Source: DATLZU01 sp051293835 (GTDB lineage: Bacteria; Nitrospirota; Nitrospiria; Nitrospirales; Nitrospiraceae). From it: 64,000 bases of DNA. Numbering within the stretch: position 1 is the first letter of the stretch; each line of letters begins with the position of its first letter. Location: contig JBPKMA010000010.1 in the NCBI GenBank assembly GCA_051293835.1, positions 62,001 to 126,000 on the forward strand. The letters run 5' to 3'. The position numbers and the translations under genes are program-made. A model generated the notes under the pieces. The model was not told the origin of the DNA. It saw nothing but the letters and a program-made list of their open reading frames with translations, and did not search any database. Shown piece after piece: positions 29,249 through 38,603 of the stretch.

Positions 29249-29718
29249 ATGGGAGCCAGGTCAGCGTGACCTTCATCTCCGAATCACGTTGCCACCCGTT
29301 CCAGTAGCCCTGCCTTCGACTCCACCTAACCTGCGGCGTTCTACGAACGGCAGCAGATTCTAAATAGAACAAAGGGGGCGGAAACAGAACAAAGGGGTCG
29401 GACCCCTTTATTGGTTCGGACCCCTTTTTGGTTCTCCTCTCAACATGGCGGTCGTGGGGATCTTGTTACCCTGACACATCCTGCGTGTGTCTCCTGTGCA
29501 TATCACCAGTCGCTGCCCGCACTGGGCAATCGGGCACCGCCCGCACCTTGGAAGGCAAAAGAAGGATACGTGAGTTTGGGGAAAAGAGTTCGAAGTCGGT
29601 CGCGTACGTACAGCACAAGACCAAAGCCAAGCCGCGTGCGAGGTGCTGACTTGAAGACTCGACGAGGACCCGTGTTTTCTTCGGCAGACCCTGTATCAGG
29701 AGACGAATCGAACCGCAG
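29249..29718. other. Repeat-rich spacer, no supported gene
   Basis: Contains the repeat block at 29368-29522. The remaining open frames on both strands are short and read poorly. Nothing else is recognised. Confidence 0.4.
29368..29522. repeat. GGGGTCGG-family repeat cluster, copy 6, with shared block
   Basis: AACAAAGGGGGCGGAAACAG is followed at 29388 by AACAAAGGGGTCGGACCCCT, then a second half-palindrome TTCGGACCCCTTTTT. After that comes the block GGTTCTCCTCTCAACATGGC that also follows copy 2. Relative to copy 2 it has about 18 extra bases at the palindrome and about 30 extra within the block. Confidence 0.75.
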
Positions 29719-30099
29719 CTAGTACAGAGAGGTGATTTGGAGCGGTTCGGCGAGGCGAAAGAGAATGGTGTGCGTGCCGGACAGTACGTCGAAGTCGACC
29801 AAAATCTGGTGCACTTTCACGCCGAGGCCTTTTTCGATCTCGGTTCGGAGCAGCGACTCTCCTGATTTGAACAACGCCGTATAGACCTGTTCCAGCAGCG
29901 CACGCCCTTCCTGCGATTGCGCCAGTCGTTCTTCTGCGGGGACTGAGGCGCTGCGGGTCAATGCTACCTCGATGATATGGTCGCTGATGTGGACCTGCAC
30001 GCGGGTGTAGGTGGACTTCATGAACTCGGTCTGAAAGTTCAATACCGCCAACATGACCGTATACTCGATCTCGGCTTTCGTTCTGGCTGCACACTTCAT
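29719..30099 (-). CDS. DUF2294 family protein
   Basis: 126 residues. The ATG at 30099 follows CAGGAGTCGCCGACG and the family fold starts there, so the longer frame to 30207 is rejected. Conserved text: LNFQTEFMKSTYTRVQVHIS, DHIIEVALTRSASVPAEERL, EGRALLEQVYTALFKSGESL and the strand VKVHQILVDFDVLSGTHTIL. This matches DUF2294, sometimes annotated as Na-translocating decarboxylase related without proof. The role is unknown; homologues are small soluble proteins. It has no operon partner. Confidence 0.8.
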   Translation of the reverse strand: MKCAARTKAEIEYTVMLAVLNFQTEFMKSTYTRVQVHISDHIIEVALTRSASVPAEERLAQSQEGRALLEQVYTALFKSGESLLRTEIEKGLGVKVHQILVDFDVLSGTHTILFRLAEPLQITSLY

Positions 30100-30485
30100 C
30101 GTCGGCGACTCCTGAACTTTATGGGCGTGGTTTCTGTGCGCTGTCCGTTTCTCCTCCAGCGTCGTCCGAAACCGGTCGCGAATAAAGTCGTCCAGTGACC
30201 GGGGCACTGTGACATCCGACGCCCCGCGATCGAAGGCGGTGGAGGCAACATCCGTCTCTTCCGCGTGTAGGCTTCTGGGACCGAAAGCGCCGATCTGTTC
30301 TTGGGCGATTCTGGGGGGCTTATTGCGGAGTCTCCTCCTCGTTTTTTCTTCCCTCCGACGGAGAAGAAGAGACGTTGGCGTCTTATGATGTTTGGAGAAC
30401 TCCCCCCCTCCCTCCCCCTCCCAGCAGCAGGGAGAGGGAAAGATGGTTGGGAGGAGGCTACTGGCTATTCGCTGTCGGCTGCTAT
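30100..30485. other. Spacer with an inverted G/C-rich repeat
   Basis: No supported gene. Near 30410-30435 CCCTCCCCCTCCCAGCAG is followed by CAGGGAGAGGG, a strong hairpin of a type frequent between genes. It lies 3' of the isocitrate dehydrogenase pair (minus strand) and may end that transcript. Confidence 0.35.
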
Positions 30486-30842
30486 TTAGTACGCCTTGCT
30501 ATAGCCAGGCTCGCCATCGTAGTTCCAAAGTTTCTGTGCGGCGGACCACCACCAGCCTCGCTTGGTCAGCGCGTCGAGAAACGCGTTCACGTCTGCATCC
30601 TGCAGGTCCTGTGTCGCCATGAACCGGCAACGGTACCAATTCACCATTAGAAGGTCTGGGCTGACGAACCCCGGCCAAACTTTCGTCCCGCGGTTAGAGA
30701 TAAATTCACACTTGAAGGGTCCATATTCGCCGTCGGCGAACTTCGGAATGCCCTTGTCAGTAATGATGTAGACGTCCACCCCGACCAATTTGATGTCCTT
30801 CTTCTTTTTCGTTGCGATCGCTTCCTGCGTAAATGTCGGCAT
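30486..30842 (-). CDS. Stand-alone isocitrate dehydrogenase C-terminal domain
   Basis: 118 residues. Text such as DIKLVGVDVYIITDKGIPKF, FKCEFISNRGTKVWP, NWYRCRFMATQ and the final LWNYDGEPGYSKAY resembles the extra C-terminal domain that Thermus- and Rickettsia-type NADP isocitrate dehydrogenases carry fused to the catalytic part. Here it is a separate gene starting 13 bases after the icd stop, with ribosome-binding site GAGGAGGACACG. The simplest idea is that it binds the catalytic dimer and contributes to stability or regulation. The family link is from memory of conserved motifs. Confidence 0.6.
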   Translation of the reverse strand: MPTFTQEAIATKKKKDIKLVGVDVYIITDKGIPKFADGEYGPFKCEFISNRGTKVWPGFVSPDLLMVNWYRCRFMATQDLQDADVNAFLDALTKRGWWWSAAQKLWNYDGEPGYSKAY

Positions 30843-30855
30843 CGTGTCCTCCTCA

Positions 30856-31869
30856 CTACCACGCCATGCGCATCTTGTCGATGATGGCCTGTGCGTATTC
30901 GTCTGTTTTGGCAGTTCCACCCACGTCGTAGGTGACCGTTTTCGCCTCTTCCAGCACCTGGAACATGGCCCGCTCGATCCGATCCGCCGCGTCTTTTTCG
31001 TTCAGCCAGCGGAGCATCATCACGCCGGACAGGAGCACGGCCGACGGGTTGACCTTCTTCATCCCAGCGTACTTTGGCGCCGATCCGTGGACGGCCTCGA
31101 AAATCGCGCAGTTGTCACCGACATTCGCGCCGGGCGCGAAACCTAAGCCGCCCATCAAGCCAGCGCACAGATCGGTCAGGATGTCGCCGTACAAGTTGGG
31201 CAGCACCAAGCAGTCGAATTGGCCGGGATTGCGGACCAACTGCATCGCACAGTTGTCGACGATGATGTCTCCCGTCTCGAGGTCAGGGTACTTTTTCGCT
31301 GCGGCGCGGAAGGCTTCAAGAAACAGGCCGTCCGTCATTTTCATGATGTTGGCCTTGTGCACGCAGAACACCTTCTTCCGACCGTTGTCCCGCGCCCACT
31401 TCAAGGCGAAGTCCGCGATGCGATAGGATCCCGGCCAGGTAATCACCTTGAGACATTGGGCTACCTCGTCGGATACCATGTGTTCGATGGCGGCATAGGA
31501 ATCCTCGGTGTTCTCCCGGAAATTGATGATGTCCAGTTTGTCCCAGGGGCGCTTCAGCCCGGGAATCAACCGCACCGGACGCACGTTTGCATACAGATCG
31601 AAGACCTTGCGTAACGTCACGTTGGCGCTCTTGTGGCCGGTCCCGATTGGCGTCGTTGTCGGGCCTTTCAGCGCCACCTTGTTTTTGGCGATGCTTTGGA
31701 CTGTCTTGTCTGGCAACAACGTACCGTACTTTTCCAAACAGTCGAGGCCGATCTCCTCGTACTCCCATTGAATATCGACGCCGCTAGCGTCGATGACCAT
31801 GCGCACCGCCTCGCAAATCTCCGGGCCGGTGCCTTCGCCCGGAATCATCGTGACGACATGTTTCGCCAT
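30856..31869 (-). CDS. icd: Isocitrate dehydrogenase, NAD(P)-dependent
   Basis: 337 residues, the short beta-decarboxylating dehydrogenase type. Nucleotide and substrate motifs: MIPGEGTGPEICEAVRMVID at the N-terminus, the substrate loop GHKSANVTLRKVFDLYANVR (Ser, Asn and Arg of the isocitrate-type phosphate/carboxylate site) and NFRENTEDSYAAIEH. Next come the general-base Lys/Tyr region VHKANIMKMTDGLF and the metal acids in LYGDILTDLCAGLMGGLGFA, then AVHGSAPKYAGM. The Ser in the loop distinguishes it from isopropylmalate and homoisocitrate enzymes. It converts isocitrate to 2-oxoglutarate, or the reverse in a reductive TCA cycle. NAD versus NADP preference is not decided. It is co-transcribed with the C-terminal-domain gene. 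Confidence 0.92.
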   Translation of the reverse strand: MAKHVVTMIPGEGTGPEICEAVRMVIDASGVDIQWEYEEIGLDCLEKYGTLLPDKTVQSIAKNKVALKGPTTTPIGTGHKSANVTLRKVFDLYANVRPVRLIPGLKRPWDKLDIINFRENTEDSYAAIEHMVSDEVAQCLKVITWPGSYRIADFALKWARDNGRKKVFCVHKANIMKMTDGLFLEAFRAAAKKYPDLETGDIIVDNCAMQLVRNPGQFDCLVLPNLYGDILTDLCAGLMGGLGFAPGANVGDNCAIFEAVHGSAPKYAGMKKVNPSAVLLSGVMMLRWLNEKDAADRIERAMFQVLEEAKTVTYDVGGTAKTDEYAQAIIDKMRMAW

Positions 31870-32117
31870 CCTGAACCTCCCTTAAGCAGCAAAAGCGATC
31901 GGACCATCCGCTCCCCTTTGGCAGGCTGACCGTGTGCAAATGCGATTCCACGGGCCTGCGCAAGCTTAAAATAGGGAGAGGTCTGAGGAAGACCGCGGAC
32001 TTCGCGGTTTCGAAAAGATCAGAAGGGGCACGAAGCTCCATCATTAGCATCCCTTGGCGTGCGGAAACACACGCGCAGGGCGTGTGCGCCGTGCGCGCGT
32101 GATCGCGATCCTTATCC

Positions 32118-33361
32118 TTATGTTGACTCGCGGCCGACCCGGCTGGCGGCATTCGCTTTGGCGAGGTGCCAACAATAGCCGGCACGCTGGGTAGAACCCG
32201 CTACAACGACTTGGCCTTGAGAACCGGCTGCGACGACGGCTCGGGAAAAGGCAACATCGGGGTCTTCCAGAACCTCGGCAGCGGCAGAGGTCCGCGATCG
32301 CCATAGTTCTGCGAGAATCTGGAATCATCTTCTCGTACTCTTTCTTGGGATCGATCGAGATGACCTGCACGCTTCGGCGACCTTCGAAGGTGCTTCGAAG
32401 CACCGAAGCCAGACTGGCTGCGGCTGACGCATTGTGCGCGCCGTCCAACAACACCGCCGGAGTGCCAGGCATCACCTCGCAACAGGTGCTGAGTTCGATT
32501 TGTTCGAACACTGTGCGAAGAGCCGCTTCATCGAGGTCTGGCACCAATCCGCGGCGCCGCAGCGTGTCATAGGCGGCCAGCGCATGAGCGGCGTTCGTGG
32601 CCATGAAGGCGGCCGGAGAATTCATCTCCGGCGTCACGCCAGACCCGCTGACCGACCCTGAACGAGGCATGGGCTTTAAGGCCCAGGCGGGTAAAATCCA
32701 CGACCTCATATTTTGAGGCCGATCAACAGAATGGGAGCTTTGATGTCTGCGGCGCGCGTCATGACGACACCGCGCGGCCCATCGGGCATCGTTCCGCACA
32801 CGACCGGTGTGAACGGCTTAATGATCCCGGCTTTCTCGACGGCGATCTGCTCCAGGGTGTCACCGAGCACATCTATGTGATCGTAATCCGCGTTCGTAAT
32901 GACCGAGACTTCCGGCGCGATCACATTGGTCGCGTCCTGCCGGCCGCCAATACCGACTTCGATGATGGCATAGTCCACCTTGGCCAGACGAAAGGCAAAG
33001 AACGCCGCAGCGGTGAGAAACTCGAACGGGCTGAGTTTAACCCCTCCCAATTCATGAAAGGTTTGACATGATTGCAAGTGTCAATGAACTCCTGCTCGCT
33101 GATTGGTCGGCCGTTGGACGAAAATGCGCTCACGATACGTGCCAAATACGGGCTGCTGTAGAGACCGACGGTCATCACGCTTCTTTGAAGCAGCGCCGCG
33201 ATCATGCGGCAGACCGTCGTCTTGCCGTTGGTCCCGGTCACGTGCACGGACCGATATTTCCGGTCCGGTCGGCCGAGATCGTGAAGGCATCGCGATATCG
33301 CACCGAAACTCACCGTGCCATCCGACGGCCTGCCGTTCAGAAGGCAGGCGGTTTCGATCAT
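32118..33361 (-). pseudogene. folC: Folylpolyglutamate/dihydrofolate synthase, decayed
   Basis: FolC text in order but over several frames. HVTGTNGKTTVCRMIAALLQ (P-loop) and VGLYSSPYLARIVSAF lie in one frame (about 33120-33270). From about 33040 another reads LSPFEFLTAAAFFAFRLAKV, DYAIIEVGIGGRQDATNVI and VITNADYDHIDVLGDT. After 32706 a third gives FMATNAAHALAAYDTLRRRG and PAVLLDGAHNASAAASLASV. After about 32290 a fourth gives LAELWRSRTSAAAEVL to a natural end SRVGREST with a stop at 32118-32120. At least three slips, the first next to a G run, mean that no complete enzyme can be made. FolC adds glutamate to folates. A functional copy should exist elsewhere unless this is an assembly artefact. 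Confidence 0.75.
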
Positions 33362-33431
33362 ACGGAGGAGATCTGTGATCTACTCATAGGATGAAGAGGG
33401 GAGGGCCGGATACATGGGAACCCCCTCGGTG

Positions 33432-35981
33432 TTACAACGAAACATACGACTCCCTTTCCGCCCCCTCATGAATGAAGGGCGCGGCGACGGGCTCGTCGCC
33501 CGGTTGTGCGATCATTGCTTCGGAAATAACCGTCCATCCGGCTGCCGGATCGTAGCGATAGAACCGGCCTTCAGTCGGCTCAAGCGCGACCAGTCTGAGC
33601 CATCCGTGGGCGAACAGCGTCTTCAGAAACAGTTGGCGATCGAGGATCGTCATGATCCGTCCGAGTGGGGCTTCAATGAGCGCGGTGAGACGCATCGGTT
33701 CATGATCAGGATGCGCGCCGTTCATTACAGACTGTACCGGCAGCCCCATACGGAGGTCGCTTTGGTTTCCCGTCATGACCCCGATGCGACCGGTGACATT
33801 GTGATAGACCTTGCTGCCGCTGCCGTACACCCCAGGGTCCACCGTCGAGAAGTAATACTCCAGGTTGATCCATTGGGCGACGATCAACGGTGCCGTCATG
33901 ATGATTTCCAGTAGCTTGCCGTCTTGGTCCAAGGTGTGATCGTACGAATGCGGGAACGCTCGCCCTTCCAAGTTGATTTCCTGGGGCAATCGGTGTTGAC
34001 CGATGATCAACACGCTGTTTCTAGCCAGTCCCCATTCCTGGCGCACTTCGGCCCAATCGAGGCTGCACCGTTCCACCGCCCGTACACAGCCCTGGGGAGC
34101 ATTGGAAGGCGGAGACATGGACAATCTCATCCATCGTTCCGTCGCTGCCGCGGTGCTGGCCTCCTGCACATCTTGCAAGAGCTGCGCGAGATCTTTCTGG
34201 TGAATCGACGGCACATCTTCCAGATCCACGATCCGGACCCGATCCGTCGTGGTGTCGTGAAGCGCAGCGAGGAAATGGGTGTCCGCTGGGATCATAAGCC
34301 CCCGTTGAGCCAACACCTCACGGACCTGCGGCCGGTTGGCGATCATGGCGAACGTCCGCGCGTTCGGCAGACCGGAGCTGCCTCCACAGGCTCCGCAGTC
34401 CAGAGCCGACTCATACGGATTATTCTGCGAGGTGCTGCTATGGCCGCAGAGCACCACGAGGCGGGCGAACGGCCCGAGGCCCATGAGCCGCAACGAGGTC
34501 TCCGCATAGTACGCCTGTTCGGTGAGCGTGAATCCGGTCTGCGTGATCCGATCAAACCGAGCGTGCGCGGCGCGCGGCGTCAAACGGCACTCCCGGCGCA
34601 GTTCCTCCATCACGGCCCTTTCGCGAGCCGGGTTTATCGCCAGGAGGTGGGCGGGCGCTCCCGGCACGATCGCGGTCTTCGGATCGGTCTCCATCGTCAG
34701 TTCATAGGCCTCGAGCCATTGCAAAGCGTGCAGTCGGGGAGGAAATGCTAGGAGCCAATCAAGGAGCGTCGAAAGCTCACTCGGTGAAGTCATCGCGATC
34801 AAGTCAGTTTTCATCCCCTGAGTCTCCGCCAGACGGGCGATCAGACGAGCCTGTTCCGCGATGAGCTCTTCGCGGCGAAGGCGACGGTATGTGTCGATCC
34901 CGCGTCGGCCCATTTCTTCCCATGTTCGCGGGTCCGTGCGCCGCCACTGCCGCCGGAAACGGGTGGCCTCCAGCCGGGCTTCGTGCGGCAGGCGACCTGT
35001 GATAGAAACGCTTTCCTGAACCACACCGCATGGGGAAATCGCCTCCCATAATCCCGGATGGAATCGACATCCCCTGAACACGCCAACGCCGTTCGGCAGG
35101 CAACCGTCACCAGTTCCCGCTCATAAAAAAGGTGCACCGCGAGATACATGATCAGGTCGATCCGATAAAAATCCTGCCAGGGATATGCAGTTTGTTCGGC
35201 CCGCCATTTGATCAGCCCGGCCTATCCTGGCAAAGCGGCGAGATGCAACGCCAGGTACTCTTGCCACGCCGGTTTGGGTACTCCGAGCTTCATCAAGCGA
35301 GTGAAGCAGTGCGTTCTCCGGAGAGTCTGGCAGGCTGCTCAGCTTCTCCGTCGCCCGTTTGATTCCTATCCAGGCCAATCCGACATCGTATCGGGCCGCT
35401 GCTTTCCACGCGCGGAAAAATGTCTGTGCCCGGTGAGGCATCGGCCACGCCGCTTCTCCTTCGTCGCAGAAAGCCGCGCCCCACTTGGCTTTCAAACTGG
35501 TTGAGGTCTTTGACCGGATCCGGCACATGTTGCGCCATGACCTTGTGCGTCCACCGAATCACGCGGTCGATATCATGTTGAGACTGTTCACAACGGCTCT
35601 CGCCACTTGATGACAATTCGTCAAACGGCCGAACATGCAAGCCATGGATCAGTGCTGTCCGAAGCACATCCAGATGGGACAGCCGGCATCCCCAAACTGG
35701 ATATGTTTGTCGGAGGCCAGTGGCTGCAATACTTCGTCGACGTCGAGGGAACGGATACAGCCGCGTAAAAATTCTTCCCGGTACAGATTCAGAGACAGAT
35801 ACCCCCGTCCGCCGAATAATTGTTCGCCACGCCGGACGGCTTCTTCAAATTTCAGGTGTTCCAACCCCTGCAGCGGATTTCGCGAGATGAAGGTGCGCAT
35901 CGGCCAAAGCTTGGCGACGATTTCTCCTGCGAGATTCACATAGGAGCGCAGCTCCATTCGCTGAGCATCCGTATAAGCCAT
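33432..35981 (-). pseudogene. Second DabA-like (DUF2309) gene, internally deleted
   Basis: The start MAYTDAQRMELRSYVNLAGE (35981) and end match the intact dabA at 45-48 kb. The reading changes frame several times between 35690 and 35080. More telling, it jumps from LHALQWLEAYE directly to the segment before FDRITQTGFTLTEQAYY. About 250 residues are missing, including the CxDxR active-site motif present in the intact copy. The other zinc-ligand half, CGHSSTSQNNPYESALDCGA, remains. No dabB neighbour is present. It is a genuine pseudogene: a deletion of this size is not a sequencing slip. The large 3' piece (33432-35081) is still open. Confidence 0.85.
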
Positions 35982-36330
35982 GCTGTCCAATGCCTTCGTC
36001 ACTTGCACAGTCTCCTGTTTGCGTCGACAAGGGTAGCGAGAACAAGACTGAATCCTTCTTTGCATCGTGGTTCGTGCGGAACTCTCGGAAGGTGAACGAA
36101 AAACGCGGACGTTTCGTCCCGCTCACGGTCGTCGAAAGAAATTTGCGCGTGCCGCACGTCGTACAGTGATACACGTGACGTGCGGCGCTGCACGTGACAA
36201 GGAAGTCAACGGGGTAGGGGAATCGTCGAAGAAGGGACTCTGATTTCAGCTATCGTGCAAACCGCGACGTAGACTCAAGCGGTGGGATGGGTTTCCTCGC
36301 CATGAGGATATCTTCGTTCACCCTTCTCGA

Positions 36331-37329
36331 TCATAAGGAACTCTCTTCGGATTGAATCGTTGCAGCACAGCGGCGGAGTCGATCCATGATAGCCAAGCCG
36401 AGCCCCTGTTCCGCACAAGGCTCTGCATACAAACGATCAAGCCCCAGTGCGTCCAACTTGCGTAACGCGGCAAAGAGGTTTCGTGCCACTTCGGAAAGGT
36501 GGCCAGAAGAAGACAGCACTTCCACGAACGCGTAGCCATTCCGGCTCACCGGATCGGACATCGCCAGCAGCCCGGCTCGCTCACCGGTTCTAAGCGGGCG
36601 CGCGCCTCGCGCGGGCAAGAGGGTGAGCGGCGTGCGTGTCGCGTAGTGGCGAGCGAGCCGGCCCGGCGCCGGCGGACGCAGATCGCTTCCGCCGCGGCAC
36701 ATGAGGGAGCCGACAATGGCCTCAATGTCCGAGAGCGGCAGAGCACCCGGTCGGAGGAGCTCCGGCTGATCACCCGCCATCGATACGATGGTGGATTCCA
36801 ACCCGATCGGACACGGGCCACCGTCCAGAATCAGATCAACCCGATCGCCCAACGCCTGCCGCACATGCTCGGCGGTGGTCGGGCTGACATAACTGAAAGG
36901 ATTGGCGCTCGGTGCGGCGATCGGCACGCCCGCTTCCCTGATCAGCGCCTGCGCGACCGGATGGGCTGGCATCCGAATTGCGACGGTGGGAAGCCCTGCT
37001 GTCACGAGATCGGGGACGTTCTCACGCTTCCGCAGGACCAAGGTCAGCGGCCCAGGCCAGAATGCATCCATCAGCCGGTGCTCGCCGGGGTTGATCGCAT
37101 GGACCAGGCGATCGAGAGACGACAATGTCCCAATATGCACGATGAGGGGATCGAACGACGGACGCTGCTTGACCTCAAACACCCGAGCTACTGCCTCGGG
37201 ATTCAGCGCGTCACAGCCGAGTCCATACACCGTTTCGGTCGGAAAGGCCACAAGGCCGCCACTCCGGATCACTTCCGCTGCCAGCCGAACGGCCGCCGGA
37301 TCAGAAGCAGGGAGCATTTCGGCGCGCAT
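36331..37329 (-). CDS. L-threonylcarbamoyladenylate synthase, Sua5/YrdC
   Basis: About 332 residues in two domains. The N-terminal YrdC domain has VIRSGGLVAFPTETVYGLGC, RVFEVKQRPSFDPLIVHIG, FWPGPLTLVLRK, TVAIRMPAHP and PIAAPSANPFSYVSPTTA. After a linker (RHYATRTPLTLLP) comes the Sua5-specific C-terminal domain with LFAALRKLDALGLDRLYAEP. It makes threonylcarbamoyl-AMP from Thr, bicarbonate and ATP for the t6A37 modification of ANN-decoding tRNAs. The start is probably the ATG at 37329; a GTG five codons earlier is possible. It lies downstream of the cysD pseudogene. Confidence 0.93.
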   Translation of the reverse strand: MRAEMLPASDPAAVRLAAEVIRSGGLVAFPTETVYGLGCDALNPEAVARVFEVKQRPSFDPLIVHIGTLSSLDRLVHAINPGEHRLMDAFWPGPLTLVLRKRENVPDLVTAGLPTVAIRMPAHPVAQALIREAGVPIAAPSANPFSYVSPTTAEHVRQALGDRVDLILDGGPCPIGLESTIVSMAGDQPELLRPGALPLSDIEAIVGSLMCRGGSDLRPPAPGRLARHYATRTPLTLLPARGARPLRTGERAGLLAMSDPVSRNGYAFVEVLSSSGHLSEVARNLFAALRKLDALGLDRLYAEPCAEQGLGLAIMDRLRRCAATIQSEESSL

Positions 37330-37634
37330 CTTCTCGACAGTCACTCGTTCACCGGCCGATGGTCCAGGATGTCCAGCGCCTTGCGACCCGATGAGACTTC
37401 CAGCAGGTCCCGGCGCGAGTCCGCGAGTAAATGTTCTCACACCGCCTTTGTCCGTCAGCCCTTCACATGGATTGCCCGCCCTGACCAGTCAGGCCAACTG
37501 GGCGACTCCGCGCAACGGAACATGCGCTCGCGCGCGAAGACCCGCTCGGTCTGGACTTGCCGGTTCAACCCTTCAAATTGATCCGGCTGTCCAGCACGGC
37601 CTGGACGGTGACCGGCGACGAGAACGGCGTTTAC

Positions 37635-38458
37635 TTACATATGTCTCAGCTTCCGCAGCACTTCCATCCCGCGCCCTTCATCCTGCGTCCGACCGGCTCG
37701 CTCCGCAATGGTTGTCGTTGGCAATTCCGCGATGATCTGCGACACGGAGGCAGCGCGGGATGCCATGGCTCCAGTGCAGGGCACGCAACCGAGGCTGCGA
37801 TAGCGGGTGCCGTTGCCTCGGTCGAAATACACCTCCGGCAGGGGATCTGTTCCAGCTCGATGTATTCCCAGACGTTCAGCTCGGTCCAATCGAGGAGCGG
37901 GTGAACCCGAACATGGGAGCCCGCAGGAAACGCCGTCTGATATTGATCCCAGAATTCGGGCGGCTGGTCGCGAAAATCCCATTCTCCGTGCTTGTCCCGC
38001 AAAGAAAAGTACCGCTCTTTCGCTCTGGTCCCTTCTTCGTCGGCGCGGATGCCCAGGATGATGGCGGTCCAACCGTGCGCCGCTATGGTTTGCTTGAGTG
38101 CCTCGATCTTCAGCGAGGTGCAACAGGTCACACGGCCGCGGTTCGGCCCCATGCCGGCGGCCAGCGCCTGGGCGTTTTGGCCCACCACGAGATTCAGCCG
38201 CCACTCACGGCAAAGCCTGTCCCGAGAGTCGATCAACTCGGGCATTTCGTAGCCCGTATCGATATGCACCAACGGAAAGGGCACATGGCTGAAGAAAGCC
38301 TTGCGGGCAAGCCATAGAAGAACCGTCGCGTCCTAGCCCATTGACCACAACATAGCCAAGTCGTCGAAGTGGTGATACGCTTCGCGTAGGATATAGACGC
38401 TTTAGTCCTCCAGCGCGCGCAAGTGCTCCTTCGCGCGGTCTCTCATATCCGTTTCCAT
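37635..38458 (-). pseudogene. cysD: Sulfate adenylyltransferase subunit 2, decayed
   Basis: CysD reads from METDMRDRAKEHLRALED, then an in-frame TAA (38402-38404), then SVYILREAYHHFDDLAMLWS. The P-loop SMGKDS is now SMG-stop-DA, with a TAG at 38333-38335 in place of the key Lys. The frame goes on with PFPLVHIDTGYEMPELIDSR, ILGIRADEEGTRAKERYFSL and LLDWTELNVWEYIELEQIP. A slip near 37840 then leads to EVYFDRGNGTRYRSLGCVPC and an end RKLRHM. Two stops plus one slip, one of them in the ATP-binding loop, make this dead. CysD with CysN activates sulfate to APS. No cysN is next to it. Confidence 0.85.
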
Positions 38459-38603
38459 TTCATCCCGTTCCACAAGAAGCTTCGCCTCCGAGGAATCGAC
38501 ATGCGGAGAATGAATCGGTGATTCCCAGATGCCCGCGCCAATTGCCGGGCTGCCTGCAGAACCGACCGGCTAGGCTTGTCATGCCGCTGCGGCGCTTCCC
38601 CGC

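Noticed and set aside
26179..29522. CRISPR array from the repeated GGGGTCGG units
   Set aside because: Spacing is irregular, orientation mixed and copies diverge; there are no uniform spacers or cas genes.
36499..37581. Open frame of 360 codons opposite the YrdC gene
   Set aside because: The Sua5/YrdC reading on the minus strand is unmistakable.
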